Below, piece after piece: positions 7,342 through 16,781 of a stretch of 46,948 nt of DNA (the stretch's first letter is position 1; the number at the start of each line of letters is the position of its first letter). The position numbers and the translations under genes are program-made. The stretch lies in NCBI GenBank assembly GCA_010692645.1, contig JAAHGS010000044.1, positions 1-46,948 on the forward strand, in the 5' to 3' direction. The notes under the pieces were generated by a model, which was not told where the DNA came from, searched no databases, and saw only the letters and a list, made by a program, of their open reading frames with translations. Source of the DNA: Symploca sp. SIO2E9. Its GTDB lineage: Bacteria > Cyanobacteriota > Cyanobacteriia > Cyanobacteriales > Coleofasciculaceae.

Positions 7342-10300
7342 AAGAATCAAAATCATCAATTATTCTGATACTTCTAGCACTTAATCCTTTTGGTGTTTGC
7401 CTGACTTCCACTTCAACGAGTGTGCCTTTTTTAAGTTGAGATATACACTCAGAGCCAATAAAAGCTTCGTGGAAGTAGATATCATTACTGCCATCATTGG
7501 AAATAATATATCCCCAGTGGAATTCTTTTTGAGTATCGTAGCGGATGAATTTAACTGAACCTTGTTTGAGGGAGTTCAGATTTATAATTTGCTGCGATGA
7601 GATTTTAGTATTCAATTCTTGAAGACTTTGATTTTCAGGATCAACAGCAAGTGCACGTTTGCAATAAGCTAAGGCTTCGTCACCTCTGCTTAATTCTACC
7701 AGTGCGTAAGTTAGCTCGTGAATTACTCTGTTTATACCAGATAAATTACCCAAATTTTCATTAATTTCAAAGCTTTGGGCGAACTTAATGACAGCTTCTT
7801 CTATATCTCCATGTCTCAGAAATGTGCGACCCATTGCTGTACAAACTCGCCCTAGATGAGATTGGTAATCAAGTGCTTCGCCAAGCTTAACACTTTCTCG
7901 AAAATACATGAGTGCCAACTTAAATTTATCTTCTCCTACCTGTTGACTCAGTAACTGACCTAAGCTATTGAGAATAATTGCTTGTCCTCGCTTATCGTTT
8001 ATTTTCTGATACGAATCATAGCTGCGTCGCAGAAGCATTTCTGCTTCACGGGATTCTAGTTGTTCTACAATGCGATTAACACGGTACAATGCCTTAGTTT
8101 CTTCTTCAGGGTCATTCAAGGAATAGCTGATAATTGCCACTTGCTTAAAAGCTTCCAAAGCCTCATCAAGTTTGTCCTGTTTTTGCCGGACATTTCCTAT
8201 ACCATTGAGTCCAAAAGCAACTTGTCGCTGGTTCTCAAGAGCTTGGCTAATCTTAAGTACATCATCAAAAGCCTTCAAGGCTTCATCAAGTTTGCCTTGT
8301 TCCTCGAAGACACACCCCACATTGTTGAGTCCGATGGCAACTTGTCGCTGGTCATCAAGAATTCTATAGATTTCTACTGCTTCCTTAAAAGCTTCTAAAG
8401 CTTGATCAAGCTTCTCCTGCTTTTGCAGGATACTTCCTACATTGTTGAGTCCAATGGCAACTTGTCGCTGGTCATCAAGAATTCTATAGATTTCTACTGC
8501 TTCCTTGAAAGCTTCTAAAGCCTTATCGAGTTTGTTCTGTTTTTGCCGGACATTTCCTATACCATTGAGTCCAAAAGTAACTTGTCGCTGGTCATTGATA
8601 GCTTTGCTAATTTCAACTACATCCTCAAAAAATTTCAATGCTTCATCAAGTTTGCCCTGCTTTTGCAGGATACTTCCCACACTGTTGAGTCCAATAGCAA
8701 CTTGTCGCTGGTTATCAAGAATTTTGCCAATTCCTACCACTTGCTCGAAAGCTTCTAAAGCCTCATCAAGTTTGTCCTGCTTTGCCAGGATACCTCCTAT
8801 ATTGTTGAGTGCGATGGCAACATAAAGCTGGTCATCTAATTCTTGGCTAATTTCAACTCGACGCTCAAAAGCCTTCAAAGCTTCATCAAGTTTGCCCTGC
8901 TTTTGCAAGACACTTCCCACACCGCTGAGTCCAATAGCAACTTGTCGCTGGTCATCAAGAACTTTGCCAATTCCTACCATTTGCTCGAAAGCTTCTAAAG
9001 CCTCATCAAGTTTGTCCTGCTTTGCCAGGATACCTCCTATATTGTTGAGTGCAAGGGCAACATAAAGCTGGTCATCTAATTCTTGGATAATCTCAATACT
9101 ACCCTCAAAAGCCTGCAAAGCCTCATCGAGTTTACCCTGCTCCTGGAGAATCATACCGACACTATTAAATCCAATGGCAACTTGTCGCTGGTCATCTAAT
9201 TCTTGGCTAATCTCAATACTACGCTGGAAGGTTTCTAAGGCTTGCTTAAGTTTGTTTTGTTTTTGAAGGATTCTAGCCAAAAAGTTCAATTCAAAGACAA
9301 CTGAACGCTTGTCATCTAAGGCTTTGTTAATCTTAATCACACGTTGAAAAGTGACTGCGGCTTCATCAAGTTTCTCTTGCTTTTGAAATATATTACCTAA
9401 ACTGTCTAAGACATTCCGCAAACTCTCTTGTTCACCCAATTTCTCAGCAATCATCAAACCCTTTTGAAGAGCATTCTCTGCTTCATCAAAACTTGCCTTT
9501 TGCTGTTTTATACGACCCAGTCTAATAAACCATTTGATTTCAGAACGCTGACGGTTTTTTAATGGCTCAATTCTGCTGATGATGTCTGGTTTTCGAAGAG
9601 CTTTTAACACCTGTTCAGCACTAGATAAATCATCTTGTTTGGCTAAATATTTGGCTTGTCGAGTCCCAAAGATAACAACAGCTTCCCAATCCTCACGGGA
9701 TTCTGCCAACGATTGGAAACCAGACATTAGATTAGTTGCCTTTGACCAATAGCCATATTCTTCAAAAAATTCATTGAGATATTCACCAAAGTCGTAATCA
9801 GCTATTCCTTTTTGCTGCAAGCACTCTGCTGCTAGGATGATGTCATCGATTTCTTCTCCAATAGTGGATGCGCTAGAACGATTATTGAAATTGAAGGATT
9901 TAACTAAATTGATGAGAGACTCAGCATGTCGTTGTGTCGCATCTTCCTTTAATCCCCGCTCAACAAGCAATTGATGAGCAAACAGACGAACGAGTGGGTG
10001 AAAGACAAAGCGATTTTCTCCCACCTCAGAATAGTTGAGTAGCGAAAGTCGGCAGAGATAATCAAGATAGTTCTGTGCATCGTATTGATCATCATAACCA
10101 CTTGCCGCCGTTGCTGTCTGACGCGAAAATCCATCTTTAGCACACACGCTCAAACAAGCAAAGAAATCAATTTGTTCTGGCTGAAGCTGCTTTAAGCTTA
10201 AAGAGAAACAAGCCCGTAGACTAAAATATTCGTCGCGTTTGGGATCTATTATTTCGCGTTTGGAATCTATTATTTCTAGTCGCTTCCGTTCATTCCCTAA

Positions 10301-11788
10301 TGAAGCTACATAGTCAGTAAGGGTGCGCTTCTGGTTTAGCTTTAATTGTGTACCGATAATTTGCAGGGCAAGGGGTAAATTACCTGCAAGTTTGATTAGT
10401 TTGTCAGCTGCTTCTGGTTCAGCATTAATACGCTCTTTACCAATAAGCTTTTCCAACAGGAGCAATGAATCTGGATTGGCAAGTGGAGAAAGATCAATTC
10501 TGCCTTGCTCAGGAATATCAAGAAGGATTGACACTCCACGATTGCGAGTAGTAATAATAACCGCACATCTGTTACCACCAGGACGTAAGGCCTGAATGCT
10601 AGAATCTTCAGCATTGTCAAAAATCAGCAGCATTCGACGGTGAGCAAACACCTCTTGCATAATAGTTGCTGCATCTCGCTCATCTTCCGAGTCAAATTGC
10701 TCTCCGCAATGACGAGCAAACTCACGGGCGATGGTATCTATATCTTTACCATCCACCCGCAAACCAATCACACCATCTAGAAATTTATCTTCGTGTATAG
10801 TGGCAAAATGACAGGCGAGTGCAGATTTCCCGATACCTCCTACCCCTGCCAAACCAGCGATGCTACATACTTTTGTCCCCTGAGGGTTTAAGAGCAATTC
10901 TTCGAGTCTGCTCAACTCTTCTTCTCTACCCGTGAAAGTTGATACATCCAACTGGGGTAGAATAAAAGGGATTTCAGGAGTTACGGATTTTTTTGGCTCT
11001 GTTTGCTTATTTCTATTTAACGAACCTTTGCCCAGAATAAGTTGAATTTCGTGATCTGGTCTTCTAATTTGAGGTTCTTGAGGAATTTTGAATTCAGAGT
11101 AGTATGCCTTTAACTCCTCCTCAACAAAATCAGCTAACTTTCGGTCAGTTATCCATTTATTTTGCGCCATTCCGTAAGGGTCAAGTCCGGCTATCAGCGC
11201 CCCTGACAGTACACCATGCTTGCGATCTAACCGATCGTATGCAACTTCAGAACCATGAGATGCTGCGATCAAAAAGCGGTTGCGTTCTGAACTTGCTAGA
11301 CCAGTCTTTTTGAACTTTAGTAACTCGCCACTGTAGCAGCAATCTAGCCAAATGATTTGCTTCTTGACCGGGCTTTGCTCGATGATCTCCCACAAGTCCC
11401 TCAAAAGTAAGCCATTCCACTTTTTATTTCTGGGGTTGGCATCACTGGTTGCTAACAGAATTTGTTTCAAAATCCCTAAGGGCTTTTGTAAACCATGTCC
11501 AGCAAAAAATAGCAGCGCCATCTCTCGATCATCTTCTGCCAGAAAAAGCTTGGTGATCGCGCTTTGTAACTCTTCCGCTTTGACATTTTCATTAGGAGCA
11601 ACCTGAATTTTCCCATCAATCAGGCTTGCAGGCAATCGGTCAACGATGAAACCGCCATAATCTTCTAGGAGTTTAGCGATCGCTTCTGCATCATTAGCAG
11701 GAGTATTCAGATGTTGTGACTTACTTGTGGGGGTATCTTGTAAACAAGGATACTGGTTAATACCGACTACAAGAGCATGTCGCGTCAT
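7331..11788 (-). CDS. Caspase-like / NB-ARC / TPR protein with C-terminal cold-shock domain
   Basis: A 1485-residue protein from ATG 11788. Residues 1-250 form a caspase-like (peptidase C14) domain: RHALVVGINQY start, His98 in FFAGHG and Cys151 in LDCCYSG form the expected dyad. Residues about 285-600 form an NB-ARC STAND ATPase: FTGREEEL, Walker A GVGGIGKS (315-322), Walker B LLIFDNAED (387-395), then IITTRN and PLALQIIG. Residues about 600-1400 are TPR repeats with an exact 40-residue period. Residues 1407-1480 read as a cold-shock/OB-like domain (GSVKFI, GYIISNDG, DIYFHEAF, VEVEVRQTPKG). STAND proteins oligomerise on sensing a ligand. Here a protease effector would be triggered through TPR and a nucleic-acid-binding end. 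Relatives act in bacterial antiviral or regulated death responses. The role in this case is inference. Confidence 0.88.
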   Translation of the reverse strand: MTRHALVVGINQYPCLQDTPTSKSQHLNTPANDAEAIAKLLEDYGGFIVDRLPASLIDGKIQVAPNENVKAEELQSAITKLFLAEDDREMALLFFAGHGLQKPLGILKQILLATSDANPRNKKWNGLLLRDLWEIIEQSPVKKQIIWLDCCYSGELLKFKKTGLASSERNRFLIAASHGSEVAYDRLDRKHGVLSGALIAGLDPYGMAQNKWITDRKLADFVEEELKAYYSEFKIPQEPQIRRPDHEIQLILGKGSLNRNKQTEPKKSVTPEIPFILPQLDVSTFTGREEELSRLEELLLNPQGTKVCSIAGLAGVGGIGKSALACHFATIHEDKFLDGVIGLRVDGKDIDTIAREFARHCGEQFDSEDERDAATIMQEVFAHRRMLLIFDNAEDSSIQALRPGGNRCAVIITTRNRGVSILLDIPEQGRIDLSPLANPDSLLLLEKLIGKERINAEPEAADKLIKLAGNLPLALQIIGTQLKLNQKRTLTDYVASLGNERKRLEIIDSKREIIDPKRDEYFSLRACFSLSLKQLQPEQIDFFACLSVCAKDGFSRQTATAASGYDDQYDAQNYLDYLCRLSLLNYSEVGENRFVFHPLVRLFAHQLLVERGLKEDATQRHAESLINLVKSFNFNNRSSASTIGEEIDDIILAAECLQQKGIADYDFGEYLNEFFEEYGYWSKATNLMSGFQSLAESREDWEAVVIFGTRQAKYLAKQDDLSSAEQVLKALRKPDIISRIEPLKNRQRSEIKWFIRLGRIKQQKASFDEAENALQKGLMIAEKLGEQESLRNVLDSLGNIFQKQEKLDEAAVTFQRVIKINKALDDKRSVVFELNFLARILQKQNKLKQALETFQRSIEISQELDDQRQVAIGFNSVGMILQEQGKLDEALQAFEGSIEIIQELDDQLYVALALNNIGGILAKQDKLDEALEAFEQMVGIGKVLDDQRQVAIGLSGVGSVLQKQGKLDEALKAFERRVEISQELDDQLYVAIALNNIGGILAKQDKLDEALEAFEQVVGIGKILDNQRQVAIGLNSVGSILQKQGKLDEALKFFEDVVEISKAINDQRQVTFGLNGIGNVRQKQNKLDKALEAFKEAVEIYRILDDQRQVAIGLNNVGSILQKQEKLDQALEAFKEAVEIYRILDDQRQVAIGLNNVGCVFEEQGKLDEALKAFDDVLKISQALENQRQVAFGLNGIGNVRQKQDKLDEALEAFKQVAIISYSLNDPEEETKALYRVNRIVEQLESREAEMLLRRSYDSYQKINDKRGQAIILNSLGQLLSQQVGEDKFKLALMYFRESVKLGEALDYQSHLGRVCTAMGRTFLRHGDIEEAVIKFAQSFEINENLGNLSGINRVIHELTYALVELSRGDEALAYCKRALAVDPENQSLQELNTKISSQQIINLNSLKQGSVKFIRYDTQKEFHWGYIISNDGSNDIYFHEAFIGSECISQLKKGTLVEVEVRQTPKGLSARSIRIIDDFDSFIS
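8100..9480 (-). repeat. 120-base coding tandem repeats (TPR region)
   Basis: About eleven 120-base units encode the 40-residue TPR period (core LDEALEAFE...ILDDQRQVAIGLN). Some units are nearly identical in DNA: 8341-8400 and 8461-8520 differ at a single base. A higher-order 240-base period is also visible, the block near 8761-8850 recurring near 9001-9090. This indicates recent unit duplication inside the sensor. Confidence 0.9.
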
Positions 11789-11882
11789 CAGGGTTGAGTT
11801 TGTATAGGATTAACTGCGTTATCTAAATGTCTCGTCACCCTGGCAGAATCAACTTATCTGCTACTAAGACTTACTGATACTA

Positions 11883-12086
11883 TTATCCTCAGATCTTGTA
11901 TCATTGTTCCGTAAGCTACATTTCCCGCTGTGGAATTAATTCCACGCCTAATAGCACAAGTCCACTCAAGTGGACTCAAACTCAAGTCTTGTCAGCATTT
12001 AGTCCTCTGGCAAGAGGACTTTCGCTATGAGCCTGGGGTTTAAACCCCAGGTGGTCTTTGTAAGATGGTACAAGATCTGAGTTATC
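11883..12086. mobile_element. MITE with 17-bp terminal inverted repeats and TTATC target duplication
   Basis: The element spans 11888-12081. The left end CTCAGATCTTGTATCAT matches the reverse complement of the right end ATGGTACAAGATCTGAG at 16 of 17 positions. Both sides carry the direct repeat TTATC (11883-11887 and 12082-12086), a 5-base target duplication. Inside are four palindromes in a row: GTGGAATTAATTCCAC, GTCCACTCAAGTGGAC, AGTCCTCT-GGCA-AGAGGACT and CCTGGGGTTTAAACCCCAGG. There is no ORF. It separates the caspase gene start from the relic at 12127. Confidence 0.8.
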
Positions 12087-12126
12087 AGTTTTCAGGAAAC
12101 TGAAAGTTGCCCTGAGTATGATAATC

Positions 12127-12230
12127 GAGCAACAATGAAAACCCTAGGGCAATAATTGGCTCTCGCTCCAGATGACTGGGAATACATCCCAAAATAGCGA
12201 GTTATCCCTAATTGAAACAAATCCTGCCTT
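12127..12230 (+). pseudogene. Decayed copy of the small acidic gene at 5730
   Basis: Reading across one frame change and several stops gives EQQ, then KTLGQ*LALAPDDWEYIPK*RVIPN. This lines up with EQARLKTVGEQ and LELDPDDWDYIKEG...VIEN of the protein encoded at 5730-6194. Three stop codons and a shift mean it is non-functional. It shows that the caspase gene is, or was, flanked on both sides by this module. The remainder of the gap to 12411 holds an inverted repeat, CAATCCTTG/CAAGGATTG, at about 12321-12370, and nothing else that I recognise. Confidence 0.65.
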
Positions 12231-12411
12231 CAATCTCCTCTTCCAGCATAACAAACAGGACTTACGCAGTTGAATCGATCTCCCAATTAACTAAAATAGA
12301 CACAGAAAGCAATGCTTTGGCAATCCTTGTCCAACCCCTAAAGTATCTGGATTTAGCTTGGCAAGGATTGTAGATCAATATGGGAAATCTTGGAAAGACT
12401 GCTAAAGTACC

Positions 12412-13884
12412 TTGTTATTTAACTCTTACGAATTCATTTTTTGCTTTTTGCCCATTACCCTGGTAGTCTTTTTTGGCTTAGCCAGGTTTCGCTTGGTAGC
12501 AGTTGCTACAATCTGGCTACTGCTAACGTCAGTATTTTTCTATGGTTATTGGAAAGTCGCTTATCTACCCCTACTACTAATATCTGTTATTGGTAACTTC
12601 TATTTCGGCAGATATATCAACCTTGCCAAGACAGAAAGCACACAAGCTAAAGTCTTACTGTGGGTAGGCGTTTGCTTTAACCTGGGAATACTGGGTTACT
12701 ACAAATACGCTGGTTTTTTCGTAAATTCCCTCAATTATCTATTGCAAACGACTTGGAACGTCCCCGAGATTCTCCTACCGCTAGCTATTTCGTTCTACAG
12801 CTTTACCCAAATTGCCTACCTCGTGGATGCCTATCGTGGTGAAACTAAAGGCAACACATATGATTTACTCTCTTATTCCTTATTCGTGATCTTTTTTCCC
12901 CAGCTAATTGCTGGTCCAATTCTGCGTCACGATGAACTTATTCCCCAGTTCCAAAAACTGCGTAATTTCGTCTTTTCCCAGAAAAATATAGCGCTTGGTT
13001 TAACCCTATTTATTCTGGGACTGTCCAAGAAAGTATTAATTGCCGATAACGTTTCGCCTTGGGTAGGAGCAGTATTTGACAATGCCAATCAAGTCAGCTT
13101 TATAGAAGCTTGGGTGGGAGCCTTCAGTTATACCTTTCAGCTCTATTTTGATTTTTCTGGCTACTCAGATATGGCGATTGGCTTGGGATGGATGTTTAAT
13201 ATTCGCCTGCCAATTAACTTTAACTCTCCCTACAAAGCAATTTCCATTGTTGACTTCTGGCGTCGGTGGCACATCACGCTTTCCAACTTTCTGCGGGATT
13301 ACCTCTATATTCCCCTAGGTGGCAGCCGCCGGGGCGAGTTTCGCCGCTATGTTAACCTTGTAGCTACCATGCTATTAGGGGGACTTTGGCACGGTGCTGG
13401 CTGGACTTATGTAGTGTGGGGTGGTTTACATGGAACATTCCTGGCGATTAACCATGGATGGCGCAAGTCGGGACTTAAGTTGCCAGCACTCTTAGGATGG
13501 GTAATTACTTTTACTGCCGTTATGTTCAGTTGGGTTGTATTTCGGGCCTCTAGCTTTAATGATGCCATAGAACTTTTTAAAGCTATGATTGGAATGAAAG
13601 GCATCGTTTTGCTGAGTAACTGGCAAGGTTTGTTGCCCTGGCTAAAAGAGATAGGTGTGCAGTTTAAGGATGCCAAAGAACTAGTTTACCTGCCCCCTAA
13701 TTATAACCAAAGTCTAATTCTACTGGTAGGGCTATTACTAAGTGTCAGTTTGCTACCGAATACGCAGGAAATTATGCATAAGTTTAAACCGACTTGGTGG
13801 TGGGCTTTGTCAATTAGTGGTTTAGCTCTTGGCTGTTTACTTGCACTCAACCGTGTTTCTGAATTTCTCTACTTCCAGTTTTAA
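12412..13884 (+). CDS. MBOAT-family O-acyltransferase (AlgI/DltB-like)
   Basis: A 490-residue polytopic protein. The start is a TTG at 12412, chosen because LFNSYEFIFCFLPI is the usual N-terminus of this family; no upstream ATG fits. The MBOAT core shows DFWRRWHITLSNFLRDYLY, then GGSRRG, and GGLWHGAGW with the catalytic His327. The family moves acetyl (or other acyl) groups across the membrane to extracellular polysaccharides. The next gene, 11 bases downstream, encodes an SGNH-type protein. MBOAT and SGNH proteins commonly work as a pair in O-acetylation of alginate, teichoic acid or exopolysaccharide. Together they probably decorate the glycan made by this locus. Confidence 0.93.
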   Translation: MLFNSYEFIFCFLPITLVVFFGLARFRLVAVATIWLLLTSVFFYGYWKVAYLPLLLISVIGNFYFGRYINLAKTESTQAKVLLWVGVCFNLGILGYYKYAGFFVNSLNYLLQTTWNVPEILLPLAISFYSFTQIAYLVDAYRGETKGNTYDLLSYSLFVIFFPQLIAGPILRHDELIPQFQKLRNFVFSQKNIALGLTLFILGLSKKVLIADNVSPWVGAVFDNANQVSFIEAWVGAFSYTFQLYFDFSGYSDMAIGLGWMFNIRLPINFNSPYKAISIVDFWRRWHITLSNFLRDYLYIPLGGSRRGEFRRYVNLVATMLLGGLWHGAGWTYVVWGGLHGTFLAINHGWRKSGLKLPALLGWVITFTAVMFSWVVFRASSFNDAIELFKAMIGMKGIVLLSNWQGLLPWLKEIGVQFKDAKELVYLPPNYNQSLILLVGLLLSVSLLPNTQEIMHKFKPTWWWALSISGLALGCLLALNRVSEFLYFQF

Positions 13885-13895
13885 TAAGATAGCAA

Positions 13896-15026
13896 ATGAA
13901 AAAATATAGTCGATTTAATATGACTTTTCTGGCAGTCACTTTACCTTGTTTAGTGACTGTTGGCTTGTTCAATCTTACTATTGACCCCTATGGAGTTATC
14001 GATAGCCCAGAAATCCCTCGTTTAAATAAACTAAGAACTCAGAAATTTCACAATGTTAGGTTGTTTAAGGCTATAGATGTTACCCGCGTAGAGCCTAAAA
14101 CGCTGTTATTAGGTTCATCAAGAACCGACCTAGGTCTCGATCCTGAACACCCTGCATTAGAGAACGAACAGCCAGCTTACAATCTAGGATTAGTGGGACC
14201 AAATCTCTACGAAGTAAAGCGTTATTTTGAGCATGCTTTGGCAAATCAGCCTGAACTAAAAACAGTCGTCATCGGTATTGATTTGTTCATGTTCAATGAA
14301 TATAAAATAAATGAAGTAGATTTTAGTGAAGATAGATTAGAAAAAGAAAGCTTGACAGCACAAGAGTTGCTCAATGTCACTCTTTCTACAAGTGCAATTG
14401 AATCTAGTGCGATAACAATTCAATCCAGTATGGATTCTGATGCTTACTATCTTTACCGTCCCGATGGCATGCGTTATGTCTATGGTAATGAACCCAATGA
14501 ACCAATACCTAAAAAATTTAGAGGTTCGATTAAGGGTTTGAGGCAAAGTGAAGGATACTATAAGAAATACCAGTTATCAGAGAAGTTTTTAGGAAACTTG
14601 CAAGAGATTGTTGATATCTGCAAGCGGCAAAATATAGAACTCCAAATTTTTATTTCGCCATCCCATGCCAGTCAATGGGAAAATTTGCGTGTTGCTGAAC
14701 TCTGGCCAGTTTTTGAAGAATGGAAACGCCGCCTAGTTAAAATTACACCAGTGTGGGATTTTTCTGGTTATAACAGCATTACAACTGAAACCATTAGCAA
14801 AGATATGAAAAATTACTGGGATAGTTCCCACTATCGTAAGGAAGTTGGGGATTTGGTACTTAATCGTATTTTCGACTATCAAGAAGACAAAGTTCCAGCT
14901 GATTTTGGTATTCTACTCACACAGGAAAATATTGAATCCCACTTAGCTGAAATTAATGCTCAACAGGAAGTTTGGGCAAGTAATAATCCTGATGTAGTCA
15001 AACTTGTGGAAAGTTTACAGCCTTAG
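13896..15026 (+). CDS. SGNH-like partner of the MBOAT acyltransferase
   Basis: A 376-residue protein from ATG 13896 with one N-terminal membrane anchor (about residues 9-28), the rest presumably periplasmic. It shows LLLGSSRTDLG (Ser75 as candidate nucleophile of the GxSR block) and, near the C-terminus, WDSSHY with Asp309 and His312 as the DxxH block, so a full Ser-Asp-His set is present. These are features of the DltD/AlgJ/AlgX-type SGNH proteins that finish O-acetylation started by MBOAT proteins. It is translated right behind the MBOAT gene and is probably in the same operon. Confidence 0.8.
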   Translation: MKKYSRFNMTFLAVTLPCLVTVGLFNLTIDPYGVIDSPEIPRLNKLRTQKFHNVRLFKAIDVTRVEPKTLLLGSSRTDLGLDPEHPALENEQPAYNLGLVGPNLYEVKRYFEHALANQPELKTVVIGIDLFMFNEYKINEVDFSEDRLEKESLTAQELLNVTLSTSAIESSAITIQSSMDSDAYYLYRPDGMRYVYGNEPNEPIPKKFRGSIKGLRQSEGYYKKYQLSEKFLGNLQEIVDICKRQNIELQIFISPSHASQWENLRVAELWPVFEEWKRRLVKITPVWDFSGYNSITTETISKDMKNYWDSSHYRKEVGDLVLNRIFDYQEDKVPADFGILLTQENIESHLAEINAQQEVWASNNPDVVKLVESLQP

Positions 15027-15086
15027 TTTAACAGTTTTACCAAAAAAATAAACCTTTCTTTGTGGATAATTTATTATCGTGATTTT

Positions 15087-16661
15087 ATGAAAAACCAATT
15101 AAGTCTGAGTTTGGTACTGCCTCCAACTTGGTTACGAGGATTAATCATCATCCTTTTAGTATTAGGAGTATTTTTTCGCTTCGTGAATCTTGACCGCAAA
15201 GTTTACTGGACTGATGAAACTTATACTTCATTAAGATTAGTTGGTTATCAAATTGGACAAGTAAGCCAATATATATTTGATGGTAAAACAATTGGCATTG
15301 ATGATTTGCAAAAATATCAAATTCTAGATTCTGAAAAAGGCTTGAGAGACACGATAAGAGTTTTGGCAGTAGAAGATTCTCAGCATCCACCTCTTTATTA
15401 CATAATGACCAGATGGTGGGTTCAGTGCTGGGGCGATTCAATTATGGTAACCAGAAGTATATCAGCCTTGCTAAGTTTGCTGGCATTTCCTTGTATTTAT
15501 TGGCTATGTCTAGAATTATTTAGGACACCTCTAGTAGGATGGATCTCAGTTGCCCTAATTGCAGTTTCACCCTTGCACATTTTGTATGCACAAGAGGCAC
15601 GAGAATATGGTTGGTGGACTGTGACTATTTTACTTTCAAGTGCAGCCTTTCTGTCGGCAACTAGATTAGGAACTAAGCTGAGTTGGAGCCTCTACACCTT
15701 AACTCTCATCATAGGATTATATACTTTTCCATTTACTGCCTTAGTTGCTATTGGACATGGTTTTTGTTTGCTAGTCAATGAGGGCTTTAAGCTATCTCAG
15801 ACTTTTAAAAAATATGTATTGGCATCTCTAGTGGGATTAGTCGCTTTCTCTCCTTGGCTGTGGGTAAGTGTTATTGGAATTACTAACATCAGTAATTCAA
15901 CTTCTTGGACTTCTGAATCAATACCAATACTATCTTTGGTAAAAATTTGGATACTGAACCTTACACGTGCTTTTCTTGATGTGGAGTTTGATATTAGTAA
16001 TCCTCTTACCTATTTAATTTTACCAATAGTGATTTTGGTTGGGTATTCCATTTATTATCTTTGTCGCACTAGCCCCCAACGGGTTTGGCTATTCTTGTTA
16101 CTATTGATAGGGTTAACAGCAGCTGTTTTAGTCTTACCGGATTTGATTTTGGGAGGGAGACGCTCTACTCCTCCGAGGTTACTAATGCCTACTTATTTAG
16201 GTATTCAGATTGCTGTTGCTTATCTGTTTGCTGATCAAATTAGCAAGGGATCACTTAGTAATAGAGGACAGAAAATTTGGTCTATAATGATGGTTCTAAT
16301 ATTAACCATAGGGATTATATCAGATCTTAATTATTTACAAGCAAAAACCTGGTGGAATAAATACAAGAGTAATGATAATTTTGAGATTACTAAAATTATC
16401 AATAATACTAATAAGCCCTTGATTATTAGTGATAATTATAGTGTTGGAGATGCTCTATCCCTCAGTTACTACCTTGATCCTAAAGTTAAATTGCAATTTA
16501 TGAGAACACCACAATTGCCAAGAAAAATTAATGGCTATAGTGATGTCTTTGTTTTTAATCCTTCTAAAGAATTAGTAAAAACTCTCCAAGAAAAATACAA
16601 CATATTATCTACTTATAATAATCAGTTTAAACTATTAAAGTTAGCAGATAAATCTTTATAA
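15087..16661 (+). CDS. GT39/ArnT-like membrane glycosyltransferase
   Basis: The start at ATG 15087 gives 524 residues; an in-frame TTG at 15060 would add nine and looks less likely. Ten or more membrane helices are visible. The first external loop carries YWTDETYT, the acidic DE motif that is catalytic in PMT/ArnT-type (GT39) enzymes, and HPPLYYI follows, as is usual in the family. It would transfer a sugar from a polyprenyl phosphate donor outside the membrane. It lies downstream of the MBOAT/SGNH pair and faces the polyprenol-phosphate glycosyltransferase gene at 16782, which could supply that donor. Confidence 0.85.
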   Translation: MKNQLSLSLVLPPTWLRGLIIILLVLGVFFRFVNLDRKVYWTDETYTSLRLVGYQIGQVSQYIFDGKTIGIDDLQKYQILDSEKGLRDTIRVLAVEDSQHPPLYYIMTRWWVQCWGDSIMVTRSISALLSLLAFPCIYWLCLELFRTPLVGWISVALIAVSPLHILYAQEAREYGWWTVTILLSSAAFLSATRLGTKLSWSLYTLTLIIGLYTFPFTALVAIGHGFCLLVNEGFKLSQTFKKYVLASLVGLVAFSPWLWVSVIGITNISNSTSWTSESIPILSLVKIWILNLTRAFLDVEFDISNPLTYLILPIVILVGYSIYYLCRTSPQRVWLFLLLLIGLTAAVLVLPDLILGGRRSTPPRLLMPTYLGIQIAVAYLFADQISKGSLSNRGQKIWSIMMVLILTIGIISDLNYLQAKTWWNKYKSNDNFEITKIINNTNKPLIISDNYSVGDALSLSYYLDPKVKLQFMRTPQLPRKINGYSDVFVFNPSKELVKTLQEKYNILSTYNNQFKLLKLADKSL

Positions 16662-16708
16662 GATAAGCATTTATAGTCTAGCTTACTTAAAAAGTAGAAC
16701 ACAGTAAA

Positions 16709-16733
16709 TTGGGTTGATTTATGCTCAACCCAA
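16709..16733. terminator. Bidirectional terminator between convergent genes
   Basis: TTGGGTTGA (16709-16717) and TCAACCCAA (16725-16733) form a perfect 9-bp stem with a 7-base loop, flanked by A/T-rich sequence on both sides. It sits midway between the stop codons at 16661 and 16782, where both transcripts need to end. Confidence 0.6.
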
Positions 16734-16781
16734 CTTTATACTTTTCTATACCACTTCTTTAGAATATTGGTATTAAATCAT

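Noticed and set aside
8060-8825. Several plus-strand frames of 65-112 residues over the caspase gene
   Set aside because: They repeat with the 120-base TPR period and are antisense shadows of the TPR coding DNA.
8100-9480. Regular direct repeats considered as a CRISPR array
   Set aside because: The repeats are contiguous coding units with no unique spacers.
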